Assembly (NCBI RefSeq): GCF_036075115.1
Contig: NZ_CP107958.1
Coordinates: 1,426,001-1,490,000 of the forward strand
Origin: Streptomyces sp. NBC_00377
GTDB lineage: Bacteria > Actinomycetota > Actinomycetes > Streptomycetales > Streptomycetaceae
Length of the DNA stretch: 64,000 nucleotides
Direction: 5' to 3'
Part shown: positions 44,235 to 52,436 of the stretch, piece by piece
Layout of the letters: each line of letters begins with the position of its first letter
Position numbering within the stretch: the first letter of the stretch is position 1
Program-made: the position numbers and the translations under genes
The notes under the pieces: generated by a model
The model's database searches: none
Told to the model about the DNA's origin: nothing
Seen by the model: the letters and a program-made list of their open reading frames with translations, nothing else

Positions 44235-45542
44235 ATGGCCACCTTCCACGTCACGGTCGACCACCCGGACCCCGACACCCAGGACATCACCACCACCTAT
44301 CTGGGCACCGTCGACCAGGCCCACATCGACCGGGTACGCGCCATCGCCGCCCTCCCCGGCTCCGCGCGCCACGTCAAGGAACACCCCCGGCACGAGGGCG
44401 CCTTCATGGTCCTGCGCGACGACGGCGACCTGGACGTCTACGAGCCCACCGAACCGGCCACCGGCCCGCTGCCGAAGATCCGCCCCACCCTGATCGACGC
44501 GGCGCACCCCACCTCGGGCCCGGCGTACATCGACGGCGTGACCCGGTTCGGCGACCAGCGCATCGGAGGGCCGATGGACACCCCGCTGGAGCCGCCGCGT
44601 GCCGTGTGGCACACCACCGAGTCCCCGGCCGGCGGCGACTACTTCACGTCCATCGCCGCCTACCTGATGCGCGCCGGGGTGGAACCGCAGGTGATCTACT
44701 GCCCTGTCACGGACCGGCTGGGCCAGTTCGGGCCCTTGAACCTGTCGGCCAGGGCGCTGAAGAACGACGGCACGAAGCGCACGAACCGAATCGGCAAGGT
44801 CTGCATCCAGATCGAGGTGCTGGGACGTGCGCAAGCTCCGTGGACGAAGGGGTTCGACCCGAAGGCCAAGCCGAACTTCCAGCGGCTGCTCACCGCAATA
44901 CGCGCGCACGGCATCCCGGACGTGTGGCCCGTCGGTGCCCCGCCGGCCACCGCGGCCCTCGCGACGGAGCGTCCCAGAACCACCTGGGAGAACAAGGGCG
45001 GCCACTACGGGCACTCCCAGATCCCCGGCCAGGACCACTGGGACCCCGGGGCCATAGACACCGGGATCGTGCCGGGCAGCCCCCGCTCCGCCGACGGGGG
45101 AGCCTCCCCGGACACCGGATCCGGTACCTACACCGTGCGGGCGGGCGACACCCTGACCTCCATCGCGGCCGCACACCGGACCACCGTGGCTGCTCTGCTG
45201 TCCCTCAACGGCATCAAGAACGCCGACGACATCACCGTGGGCCAGAGACTGAGACTGCCGACGACGGGCCCGGCGAATCCGACGGCACCGCTGTACGAGC
45301 CGTTTCCCGGGACGGCGTTCTTCCATCCCGGCCGCCGCAGCCCCCTCGTCACCGCCCTCGGCAGACGCCTGGTGGAACTCGGCTTCGGCAAGCACTACAC
45401 CTCCGGTCCCGGCCCTGCATGGACGGAAGCGGACAGGCTCAACACCGCCGACTTCCAGCGCTCCCGGCCCGGACTCGCGGGCGACGCGGACGGGATCCCG
45501 GGCCCCAGGACGTGGGCCGCGCTGAAGATCCCGAAACTCTGA
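44235..45542 (+). CDS. endolysin-like amidase with LysM and peptidoglycan-binding domains, operon gene 7
   Basis: Cell-wall hydrolase of 435 residues with no signal peptide, like a phage endolysin. Residues about 120-275 are an amidase_2/PGRP-type domain with zinc ligands probably H126 (WHTTES) and in GHYGHSQIPGQDHWDPG (about H260-D270). A LysM domain (TYTVRAGDTLTSIAAAHRTT) spans about 298-342. The C-terminus (FFHPGRRSPLVTALGRRLVE, DADGIPGPRTWAALK) is the PG-binding domain of streptomycete phage lysins. Placed last in the operon, 45 bases after gene 6, it could release the complex from the cell or breach a target wall. Confidence 0.88.
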   Translation: MATFHVTVDHPDPDTQDITTTYLGTVDQAHIDRVRAIAALPGSARHVKEHPRHEGAFMVLRDDGDLDVYEPTEPATGPLPKIRPTLIDAAHPTSGPAYIDGVTRFGDQRIGGPMDTPLEPPRAVWHTTESPAGGDYFTSIAAYLMRAGVEPQVIYCPVTDRLGQFGPLNLSARALKNDGTKRTNRIGKVCIQIEVLGRAQAPWTKGFDPKAKPNFQRLLTAIRAHGIPDVWPVGAPPATAALATERPRTTWENKGGHYGHSQIPGQDHWDPGAIDTGIVPGSPRSADGGASPDTGSGTYTVRAGDTLTSIAAAHRTTVAALLSLNGIKNADDITVGQRLRLPTTGPANPTAPLYEPFPGTAFFHPGRRSPLVTALGRRLVELGFGKHYTSGPGPAWTEADRLNTADFQRSRPGLAGDADGIPGPRTWAALKIPKL

Positions 45543-45549
45543 AGCGTGC

Positions 45550-45740
45550 TCAGCCCGACGCACCGACAGCCGAGAGCTGCGTCACGAGTTGGACCCGGTG
45601 CCGCTGTTCCCGGTCGCGACCGCGCAGGCCGCTGCCGAGCGCGGTGCCGTCGAGGAGGATCGTGCCACCGGTAGCCGCTTGCAGTCCGACGATCGCGCGG
45701 ACCAAGGTGGTCTTGCCGGAGCCCGAAACGCCTACATGCG
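45550..45740 (-). pseudogene. fragment of an ABC transporter ATP-binding gene
   Basis: The minus-strand frame reads VGVSGSGKTTLVRAIVGLQ then ATGGTILLDGTALGSGLR and ends at a stop after RVQLVTQLSAVGASG. Walker A is intact (SGSGKTT) but everything after the Q-loop region is missing, so no signature or Walker B. It resembles the start of an oligopeptide-type ATPase (DppD/OppF). No start codon with a ribosome site is seen. It lies directly beyond the last operon gene and before the second tRNA-Pro, marking a rearrangement junction. Confidence 0.7.
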
Positions 45741-45864
45741 GGTCTGTACGGTGAGTGGCGCAACTCTCGAGCTGTAAGCGACAAATGAGCGTTTGCGCCT
45801 TACTGCCCGCTCCATGGCGCATCTTGACCGGGTCAAAGTGCGCTACAACCCCCGCCGAGCATCC

Positions 45865-45883
45865 TGGTCCCCAAGTGGTCCCC
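45865..45883. repeat. two direct copies of TGGTCCCC near the tRNA-Pro 3' end
   Basis: TGGTCCCC at 45865-45872 and again at 45876-45883, eleven bases apart. Direct repeats of this kind occur near integrase genes at streptomycete tRNA attachment sites. Here no integrase remains, so a scar of an excised or decayed element is only a guess. The 405-base region 45543-45947 holds this, the ATPase fragment and the terminator, and no intact gene. Confidence 0.35.
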
Positions 45884-45894
45884 AGAAATGATCA

Positions 45895-45928
45895 AGGGCC
45901 GGTTTCGGACACCTCCGAAACCGGCCCT
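45895..45928 (-). terminator. hairpin terminator downstream of tRNA-Pro copy 2
   Basis: Perfect 15-base arms AGGGCCGGTTTCGGA (45895-45909) and TCCGAAACCGGCCCT (45914-45928) around CACC. It lies 19 bases past the tRNA 3' end. Confidence 0.8.
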
Positions 45929-45947
45929 GACCTGCGACTCATACGAG

Positions 45948-46021
<74 letters not shown>

Positions 46022-46129
46022 TTGCCCGTCTGACCTGGGCTTTCCCCTGGCCGAACACGCATGGAAACCATACCGCACTCGGGTCGATGGTCGCGCACCC
46101 CTTTCCCTCGTCCCGGCCGCCGGACAGCG

Positions 46130-46489
46130 TCAGTCCCCGTGGGTCGACCCCAGCCCCGGGTACGCGTCCAGCAGACGCGGCGGGGCCGCCTGACGCCATG
46201 AGTCGGTGAGGATGTCCCGCAGCTCGTCCTCGTCCTCCAGGGCGGCGAGGCGGGCCCGCACCCAGGCGAACTGGGCCTCGTGGTCGGCGATCCAGAACTT
46301 CCCCGGCTCGGCGAGCACCAGCTCGTCGCGCTCCTCCTTGGGGCAGCGCACCGCGAGGGAGGTCTCCTCCTCGGGCAGCGTGGCGAACATCTTCCCCGCG
46401 ACCCGGAAGGTGGGCATGCTCCAGGAGATCTTCTCCGTGGTGTCCGGCAGGGACAGGGCGATACGGCGTACGTCTTCGGCGTCCGGCAT
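46130..46489 (-). CDS. MmcQ/YjbR family DNA-binding-like protein
   Basis: Small protein of 119 residues of the YjbR fold. The family pattern SLPDTTEKISWSMPTFRVAGKMFA is near the N-terminus, CPKEERDELVLAEPGKFW in the middle and AWVRARLAALEDEDELRDIL near the end. I place the start at ATG 46489, where relatives begin. A GTG at 46519 directly follows the GNAT stop (TGA-GTG) and is an alternative that would add ten residues. Third gene of the cupin-GNAT-YjbR operon. Exact role unknown. Confidence 0.85.
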   Translation of the reverse strand: MPDAEDVRRIALSLPDTTEKISWSMPTFRVAGKMFATLPEEETSLAVRCPKEERDELVLAEPGKFWIADHEAQFAWVRARLAALEDEDELRDILTDSWRQAAPPRLLDAYPGLGSTHGD

Positions 46490-46519
46490 GCTCCGCACCG
46501 TAGCCCCTGCCACTGACAC

Positions 46520-47041
46520 TCACCCGACGGCGAGCTGCTTGTAGTACAGCGTGGTGGGGCGCAGGACGCCGGCCGGGTCTGCCGCGTAGTCGGGGATGAC
46601 CCCGGCCCTGGTCCACCCCGCGGAGCGGTAGAGGTGTTCGGCGGAGCTGCCGGTCTCGGTGTCCAGGTGGAGCAGGCTGACGCCGGTCGCGGCGGCGCCC
46701 TGCTCCGCGGCGGTCAGCAGGGAGCGGCCGAGGCCCTCGCCGCGGGCGTCCCGGTGGACCAGCAGCTTGACGAGCTCGGCGCGGTGGCGGCTGTTGGGCT
46801 TGTCGGGGAAGGCCAGGCCGACGGTGCCGACGACACGGTCCCCGTCCTGGGCCGCCCACACCGCGCGCCGCCCGGCCGCCATCTCGTGCGCCCGCTCCCG
46901 CCACCAGGCGACGGCCTGCGCCCGACGCAGCGGGGCGAGGAAGCCGAGCGAGGCGCCGCCGTCCACGGCGTCGATCAGCAGGTCGGCGAAGTGCGCCGCG
47001 CGCAGCAGCAGTTGGGGAGCGTCGAGCCGGATCACGGTCAC
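46520..47041 (-). CDS. GNAT-family N-acetyltransferase
   Basis: Acetyltransferase of 173 residues. The CoA-binding motif A reads LLVHRDARGEGLGRSLLTAAEQGAAA (Q/RxxGxG/A form), with a preceding beta strand VVGTVGLAF and the C-terminal HLDTETGSSAEHLYRSAGW typical of the fold. The GTG start at 47041 overlaps the cupin regulator's stop (GTGA), so the two are translationally coupled. The regulator may control acetylation of a small molecule, perhaps a toxin, amine or antibiotic; no substrate evidence. Confidence 0.92.
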   Translation of the reverse strand: MTVIRLDAPQLLLRAAHFADLLIDAVDGGASLGFLAPLRRAQAVAWWRERAHEMAAGRRAVWAAQDGDRVVGTVGLAFPDKPNSRHRAELVKLLVHRDARGEGLGRSLLTAAEQGAAATGVSLLHLDTETGSSAEHLYRSAGWTRAGVIPDYAADPAGVLRPTTLYYKQLAVG

Positions 47042-47634
47042 GGCAGCACCACCGCCAGCACGTAACGCACCTCTTCGTCGCCCGCACACCGGAACCGGGT
47101 CGGCCCCCACACCCGCAGACGCAGACAGTCCCCGGCCGCGAGATGGTGCCGGGCGCCCTCGGCGGTCACGTCGAGGGCGCCGCAGAGCACCCAGATGTGC
47201 TGTTCCAGGCCCGCCACGGGCGGCCGGTCGTAGGCGATGTCGGCGCCCGCCGCGAGCCGCCCCTCGACCAGTTCGCCGCGCAGTGCGGGGTGCGGCGGCG
47301 ACACCGAGCGCCGGACGAATCCCGAGGCCCGGTCCTCCCAGACGGACTGCTCGTCGGCACGCACCAGCGGAGCGGGGTCCGACTCGACCTCGCTGAGCAG
47401 CCGGGACATGGTCCGTCCGTAGACGTGACACAGCCGGTTGAGCAGCGCGGCGGTAGGACTGGTCTCCGCCCGCTCGGCGCGCGAGAGGGTGGACCGGCTC
47501 ACCCCGCTGCGCTCCGCCAGCTCGCCCAGGGACCAGCCGCGTTCGGCCCGCAGCGCGGCCAGCCGTCCGGCGATCCGTACGTCGACGGGGTCCGGTGCCC
47601 CGCCCGACTCCACTCCGCGCTCAGCCTGTCTCAT
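47038..47634 (-). CDS. XRE-family regulator with cupin sensor domain
   Basis: Regulator of 198 residues. The helix-turn-helix is at about 20-78 (LAALRAERGWSLGELAERSGVSRSTLSRAERAETSPTAALLNRLC), followed by a cupin_2 domain (GLEQHIWVLCGALDVTAEG, HHLAAGDCLRLR) that could bind a metal and a small ligand. It resembles PuuR/SutR-type regulators. The ATG at 47634 sits inside a 39-bp palindrome, with a -10 (TAGATT) seven bases upstream, so it is probably leaderless and autoregulated. First gene of a three-gene operon. Confidence 0.92.
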   Translation of the reverse strand: MRQAERGVESGGAPDPVDVRIAGRLAALRAERGWSLGELAERSGVSRSTLSRAERAETSPTAALLNRLCHVYGRTMSRLLSEVESDPAPLVRADEQSVWEDRASGFVRRSVSPPHPALRGELVEGRLAAGADIAYDRPPVAGLEQHIWVLCGALDVTAEGARHHLAAGDCLRLRVWGPTRFRCAGDEEVRYVLAVVLP

Positions 47635-47664
47635 ATCCGGGAATCTATCCCGGATATGAGACAG
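47626..47664 (-). promoter_or_regulatory. 39-bp palindromic operator covering promoter and start codon
   Basis: CTGTCTCATATCCGGGA (47626-47642) and TCCCGGATATGAGACAG (47648-47664) are perfect 17-base inverted arms around five bases. On the minus strand TAGATT (47642-47647) is the likely -10, and the start codon ATG of the XRE-cupin gene (47634) lies inside the left arm. This geometry predicts a leaderless transcript whose regulator blocks RNA polymerase by binding over +1. Confidence 0.8.
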
Positions 47665-47708
47665 CCCGGTTACGGACGGCTCACACCGGCTCCAGGCCCC
47701 GGGACGCC

Positions 47709-48611
47709 TCAGCCTCGGGCGGCCTCGCCGAGCGCCTCCAGTACGGGCCGGATCAGCGGATGCTCCTCGGCTCCCCGGCGGACGGCCGCGAAGACCCTCC
47801 GGGTCGGCGCCACCCCGTCGACGGGCCGTACGACGACGCCCGTGAGATCCATGCCGCGCAGGGCCGAACGCGGGACGAGCGCCACGCCCGCGTCGGCCGA
47901 GGCCAGGGCCACGACCGCGCGGAAGTCGTCGGAGGAGTGCTCCAGGCGCGGCTGGAAGCCGGCCGACTCGCAGGCCAGGACGACCACGTCATGGCAGGGG
48001 TTGCCCGGATAGGGCCCGATCCACGGGTCCTTGGCCAGCTCGGCGAGAGGGACCTCGGGGGCGTCGGCGAGGCGGTGGGTGACCGGGACGACCGCGTCGA
48101 AGGGCTCCGCGTACAGGGGGACGTGCGCGAGTCTCGGGTCGTCGGCGGCCGGGGCCCCGCGGTACTCGACGGCCACGGCGACATCGACCTGCCGGTCGAG
48201 CACCATCGGCAGACTCGCGTCGCCCTCGGCGTCCTGGACCCGGATCCGGATCCCGGGGGCGGTGCCGGCGAGCCGGGCCACCGCGGGCGCCACGACCAGC
48301 GCGATGCCCGTCGCGAAGGCGGCCACCGTGACCGTACCGGCCGCCCCGGAGCTGTAGGCGGCCAGTTCCGCCTCGGCCCGCTCCAGCTGGGCGAGGACGG
48401 CGTTGGTGTGACCGAGCAGGATCTCGCCGGCCGGGGTGAGCCGTACGCCCCTGGCGCTCCGCTCCACCAGCCGGTGGCCCGTCTCCTGCTCCAGGGCCGT
48501 CAGCTGCTGGGACACGGCGGACGGCGTGAGGTACAGCGCGGCGGCAGCCGCGGTCACCGTACGGTGGTCGGCCACCGCACGAAGGATGTGGAGCCGCCGC
48601 GCTTCGATCAT
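47709..48611 (-). CDS. LysR-family transcriptional regulator
   Basis: Regulator of 300 residues. The N-terminal helix-turn-helix (HRTVTAAAAALYLTPSAVSQQLTALEQ) and the linker helix are followed by the two-lobed effector domain, with strands such as TVTVAAFATGIALVVAPAV. It is on the same strand as tdh and kbl but downstream of kbl by 63 bases, so it could be read from the same transcript or its own promoter. Its target and effector are unknown. Control of threonine catabolism is a reasonable guess. Confidence 0.92.
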   Translation of the reverse strand: MIEARRLHILRAVADHRTVTAAAAALYLTPSAVSQQLTALEQETGHRLVERSARGVRLTPAGEILLGHTNAVLAQLERAEAELAAYSSGAAGTVTVAAFATGIALVVAPAVARLAGTAPGIRIRVQDAEGDASLPMVLDRQVDVAVAVEYRGAPAADDPRLAHVPLYAEPFDAVVPVTHRLADAPEVPLAELAKDPWIGPYPGNPCHDVVVLACESAGFQPRLEHSSDDFRAVVALASADAGVALVPRSALRGMDLTGVVVRPVDGVAPTRRVFAAVRRGAEEHPLIRPVLEALGEAARG

Positions 48612-48674
48612 GGATCGATTATCGCAATATGTCCGGGCCGCTCGACCACCGCTTCCCCCGGGGCCACTCGTCGT

Positions 48675-49871
48675 TCAGGCCGCTTCCAGTTCGGCGCGGG
48701 CCGCGATGAAGGCGTCGACGGCGCGGTCGACGTCGGCCGTGGAGTGCGCGGCGGACAGCTGGACGCGGATGCGGGCCCGGTCCTGCGGGACGACCGGGTA
48801 GGAGAAGCCGATCACGTACACCCCGCGCTCCAGCAGCAGTTCGGCCATCCGGCCCGCCTTCGCCGCGTCGCCGATCATCACCGGTGCGATGGCGTGGTCG
48901 CCGGGCAGGATGTCGAAGCCCTCGTCCGTCATCCGGCGGCGGAACAGGGCGGTGTTCTCGGCGAGCCGCACCCGCAGGTCGTCGGCGGCCTCCAGCAGGT
49001 CGAGGACCTTGAGCGAAGCGGCGGCGATGACCGGGGCGAGGGTGTTGGAGAAGAGGTAGGGGCGCGAGCGCTGGCGGAGCAGGGCGACGATCTCCGCGCG
49101 GGCGGCCACGTAGCCGCCGGACGCGCCGCCCAGCGCCTTGCCCAGGGTGCCGGTGATGATGTCGACGCGGTCCATCACCCCGTGCAGCTCGGGGGTTCCG
49201 CGGCCGCCGGGGCCGACGAAGCCGACGGCGTGCGAGTCGTCGACCATGACCATGGCGTCGTAACGCTCGGCGAGGTCGCAGATCTCGGCGAGGGGCGCCA
49301 CATAACCGTCCATGGAGAAGACGCCGTCGGTGACGACCAGCCGGCGACGCGCGTCGGAGGCGTCCTTCAACTGCCTTTCCAGATCGGCCAGATCACGGTT
49401 GGCGTAGCGGAAGCGGCGGGCCTTGGACAGCCGGATGCCGTCGATGATCGAGGCATGGTTGAGTGCGTCGGAGATCACCGCGTCCTCGGGGCCGAGGAGC
49501 GTCTCGAAGACACCTCCGTTGGCGTCGAAGCAGGAGGAGTACAGGATCGTGTCCTCCTGGCCGAGGAAGGCCGACAGACGCGCCTCCAGCTCCTTGTGCA
49601 CCTCCTGCGTGCCGCAGATGAAGCGCACCGACGCCATGCCGTAGCCCCAGCGGTCGAGGGCCTCGTGGGCGGCGGCCACGACCTCGGGGTGGTCGGCGAG
49701 ACCGAGGTAGTTGTTGGCGCAGAAGTTGAGGACCTCGCCGGGCCGGCCGCCCGCGGTGACGGAGACCGTCGCGGACTGCGGACTGCCGATGACGCGCTCG
49801 GGCTTGTGCAGACCGGCGGCGCGGATCTCGTCGAGGGTGGCGCGCACGTCGTCGCGCACGGAGTCGAACAT
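48675..49871 (-). CDS. kbl: glycine C-acetyltransferase (2-amino-3-ketobutyrate CoA ligase)
   Basis: PLP enzyme of 398 residues in threonine catabolism: it splits 2-amino-3-oxobutyrate with CoA to glycine and acetyl-CoA. The fold type I signature contains the Schiff-base lysine in [16 protein letters not shown], with [18 protein letters not shown] before it and [15 protein letters not shown] near the N-terminus. AGGAG precedes the ATG at 49871. It follows tdh by 27 bases and shares its transcript, so the two-step pathway is complete. Confidence 0.96.
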   Translation of the reverse strand: MFDSVRDDVRATLDEIRAAGLHKPERVIGSPQSATVSVTAGGRPGEVLNFCANNYLGLADHPEVVAAAHEALDRWGYGMASVRFICGTQEVHKELEARLSAFLGQEDTILYSSCFDANGGVFETLLGPEDAVISDALNHASIIDGIRLSKARRFRYANRDLADLERQLKDASDARRRLVVTDGVFSMDGYVAPLAEICDLAERYDAMVMVDDSHAVGFVGPGGRGTPELHGVMDRVDIITGTLGKALGGASGGYVAARAEIVALLRQRSRPYLFSNTLAPVIAAASLKVLDLLEAADDLRVRLAENTALFRRRMTDEGFDILPGDHAIAPVMIGDAAKAGRMAELLLERGVYVIGFSYPVVPQDRARIRVQLSAAHSTADVDRAVDAFIAARAELEAA

Positions 49872-49898
49872 GGGGAAGCTCCTAAGGAATGCGGTGAC

Positions 49899-50927
49899 TT
49901 ACGCGGTCCAGTCGAGGATGACCTTGCCGCCGCGGCCGCTCGCCGCGTCGGCGAAGGCCGCCTCGAAGTCGCGGTGACCGTACCGGCCGGTGATCACGGG
50001 TGCGAGGTCGAGGCCGCCCTCGAGCAGCACCGACATGGCGTACCAGGTCTCGAACATCTCGCGGCCGTAGATGCCCTTGATCGTGATCATCGAGGTGACG
50101 ATCCGGGACCAGTCGACGGGGAACTCCTCGGCGGGCAGCCCCAGCATCGCGATCCGGCCGCCGTGCGTCATGTTGGCGATCATGTCGCGCATCGCCTCGG
50201 GCCGGCCGGACATCTCCAGACCGATGTCGAAGCCCTCGCGCAGTCCCAGCTCCCGCTGTCCGTCGGCGATGGACGCCTGCGACACGTTCAGCGCGAGGCT
50301 CGCACCGATCTTGCGGGCCAGTTCCAGCCGCTCCTCGCTGACGTCGGTGACGACGACGTTGCGGGCTCCGGCGTGCCGGGCGACGGCGGCGGCCATCAGC
50401 CCGATCGGTCCGGCGCCGGTGATCAGGACGTCCTCGCCGACGAGCGGGAAGGACAGCGCGGTGTGGACGGCGTTGCCGAACGGGTCGAAGATCGCCGCCA
50501 CGTCGAGGTCCACCGGCACCCGGTGCACCCACACGTTGGACGCGGGCAGGGCGACGTACTCCGCGAAGGCCCCGTCGCGGCCGACACCGAGCCCGACGGT
50601 CGCCCGGCACAGATGACGGCGCCCGGCGAGACAGTTGCGGCACCTGCCGCAGACGAGATGCCCCTCGCCGCTGACCCGGTCCCCGATCCGGATGTCGACG
50701 ACGTCACGGCCGGTCCCGACGACCTCGCCGACGAACTCGTGCCCGAGCACCAGCGGGGTGCTGATCGTCTGCTGCGCCCAGCCGTCCCAGGCCCGGATGT
50801 GCAGATCGGTACCGCAGATCCCGGTGCGCAGCACCTTGATCAGCACGTCGCCGGGCCCGACGGCCGGCTCGGGGACGTCCGCGAGCCACAGCCCGGGCTC
50901 CGCCTTCTCCTTGACCAGCGCCTTCAC
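49899..50927 (-). CDS. tdh: L-threonine 3-dehydrogenase
   Basis: Zinc- and NAD-dependent medium-chain dehydrogenase of 342 residues, the usual length. The catalytic zinc site ([19 protein letters not shown]), the structural zinc cysteines ([15 protein letters not shown]) and the cofactor fold ([13 protein letters not shown]) are all present. The IDP-type C-terminal part fits TDH. A GTG at 50927 is chosen because AGGAG is eight bases before it. First gene of the tdh-kbl operon. It faces the GPP34 gene across 253 bases that hold no supported gene. Confidence 0.96.
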   Translation of the reverse strand: MKALVKEKAEPGLWLADVPEPAVGPGDVLIKVLRTGICGTDLHIRAWDGWAQQTISTPLVLGHEFVGEVVGTGRDVVDIRIGDRVSGEGHLVCGRCRNCLAGRRHLCRATVGLGVGRDGAFAEYVALPASNVWVHRVPVDLDVAAIFDPFGNAVHTALSFPLVGEDVLITGAGPIGLMAAAVARHAGARNVVVTDVSEERLELARKIGASLALNVSQASIADGQRELGLREGFDIGLEMSGRPEAMRDMIANMTHGGRIAMLGLPAEEFPVDWSRIVTSMITIKGIYGREMFETWYAMSVLLEGGLDLAPVITGRYGHRDFEAAFADAASGRGGKVILDWTA

Positions 50928-51180
50928 GCTACGGCTCCTGTGGTGAGGGCCCGACCGCGAGCAGCCCGAAGGGCCCCGCGTCCGGGGAGACATGTGGATT
51001 CGCCCAGCAATCTGCCGCACTTCACCGGCCGGGTCCATCGAGCTTTTCTTAAGCGCCGCCACAGCTCCGCTTCACACGGGTGGCCCCGCTCGTCCGCACC
51101 GGCTTCCCGCACACCACGGTGGGGCGTGTCACCCTGGACCGCAACCCTCGTAAGGCCGGCCGACTGACGTGGAGCCCCTG

Positions 51181-51786
51181 ATGACCACAGCTCGGGACCT
51201 GATGCTCGTCGCGATGGACGTGACGCCCGTGCGCCCCCTCGGGCAGGGCGATCTGTCGCTCGCCCTCGCGGGCGCCGAGGTGATCGACCTGGTCGGGTCC
51301 GGGGCGGTCGCCCTCGACGGCGATCTCCTCGTGCCCGGTCCGCCGTCGGCGCCGGAGGATCGTCTGCTGGCCGAGGCCGCCTCGTCGCTCGTCCTGACGG
51401 CGCCGTACGAGTCGGTCGAGGACTGGCTGTGGCGCCGCGGTCAGGGCCTGGCGGCGGCCTACTCCGCCCGGCTGGAGGCGGACGGGCTGGTCGGCCGCCC
51501 GCGCCACCGCCGGCTCCCCTTCCGGTCCGCGGGGATGGAGCCGCTCGACTCACCGGCCCGTCGCGGGGCCACCGAGCGCTGGGAGGCGGACGAGCCGGTC
51601 CTCGCCGTGCTGGCCGCCGCCGTCGGTCTGCGCGAGGAGCCGGCCGACGGCTTCCCCGATCTCCCCGGCGACGCGGCCGGGACGGTGCTCGCGGCGGTCG
51701 GCGACGCGGTGGCGGAACTCGAGGCCGTACGGCAGCGGCGGTCCATCGAGGACGCGGCCTTCGACAACATCTGGCGGGCTCCCTGA
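51181..51786 (+). CDS. GPP34 family phosphoprotein-like protein
   Basis: Protein of 201 residues matching the Golgi phosphoprotein 3 (GPP34) fold, a family common in actinomycetes. The family opening is LMLVAMDV...LGQGDLSLALAGAEVIDLVGSG, and the conserved RLEADGLVGRPRHRRLPFR is in the middle. Eukaryotic relatives bind phosphoinositides; the bacterial role is unknown. The ATG at 51181 follows GGAG by six bases; a GTG 12 bases upstream is a poorer option. No membrane segment. Confidence 0.85.
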   Translation: MTTARDLMLVAMDVTPVRPLGQGDLSLALAGAEVIDLVGSGAVALDGDLLVPGPPSAPEDRLLAEAASSLVLTAPYESVEDWLWRRGQGLAAAYSARLEADGLVGRPRHRRLPFRSAGMEPLDSPARRGATERWEADEPVLAVLAAAVGLREEPADGFPDLPGDAAGTVLAAVGDAVAELEAVRQRRSIEDAAFDNIWRAP

Positions 51787-51802
51787 CAGGCTGCGCCGGC
51801 CC

Positions 51803-52375
51803 TCATGGCGCGGGGAACCCGTCGGCCTCGCGCCGCTGGAGCCGGCCGGCGAGTTCGGCGGCCGTCGACTTGATGGTCTCCAGGCCGGCCCTGCCCCAGG
51901 ACCGGGGCATGAGATCGGCGACGCACACCGTGCCCAGCACCATGCCGCCCGTGTCGATCAGCGGGGCGCCCAGGTAGGAGCGGATGCCGTACTCGTCGAC
52001 GACCGGGTTGCCCGCGAAACGCGGGTAGTCGCTCACGTCCTCCAGCACCAGCGCCTTGCGCCGTACGACGACGTGCGGACAGTAGCCGTAGTCGCGGGGC
52101 AGCCGGCGCCCCACCTCGGGCTTGCCGCCGCGGGCGGCCCGGCCGCCCGCCGGTGTGTGCAGCCCGGCGAAGAACTGCCGTTCCTCGTCGAGGAAGTTGA
52201 CCATGGCGTACGGCGTTCCGGCCACCTCGGCGAGGCGGTCCGCGAAGGCGTCCAGCGCCGGCTCCGGCTGCTCCCCGAGGCCGAGCCGGCGCAGCCGCCG
52301 GGCGCGGGCGGGAGCTTCCCGGTCCTCCGGGGTCAGCAGCAGACGTCCGGCCGGGCGCGGCGGCTCGTAGCTCAT
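51803..52375 (-). CDS. GAF-domain protein of the conservon locus
   Basis: Soluble protein of 190 residues with one GAF domain (FADRLAEVAGTPYAMVNFLDEERQFFAGL, IRSYLGAPLIDTGGMVLGTVCV). It has no kinase or DNA-binding domain, so it would work as a small-molecule or redox sensor module. Last gene of the conservon, 61 bases after the GTPase gene. In related conservons this position is taken by P450 or other effector genes, so here GAF may be the output or sensing partner. Confidence 0.88.
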   Translation of the reverse strand: MSYEPPRPAGRLLLTPEDREAPARARRLRRLGLGEQPEPALDAFADRLAEVAGTPYAMVNFLDEERQFFAGLHTPAGGRAARGGKPEVGRRLPRDYGYCPHVVVRRKALVLEDVSDYPRFAGNPVVDEYGIRSYLGAPLIDTGGMVLGTVCVADLMPRSWGRAGLETIKSTAAELAGRLQRREADGFPAP

Positions 52376-52436
52376 GGCCGGGCTCCGTCGCTGTGGACGT
52401 ACGGCATATGCGGCTCCGGGGCGTTGGGTGTGGGGA

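Noticed and set aside
30519..45542. Classification of the operon as a contractile injection system or prophage
   Set aside because: No sheath, tube, baseplate wedge, spike, terminase, portal or capsid gene is recognisable, and no integrase. Fibre and lysin features alone do not justify the name.
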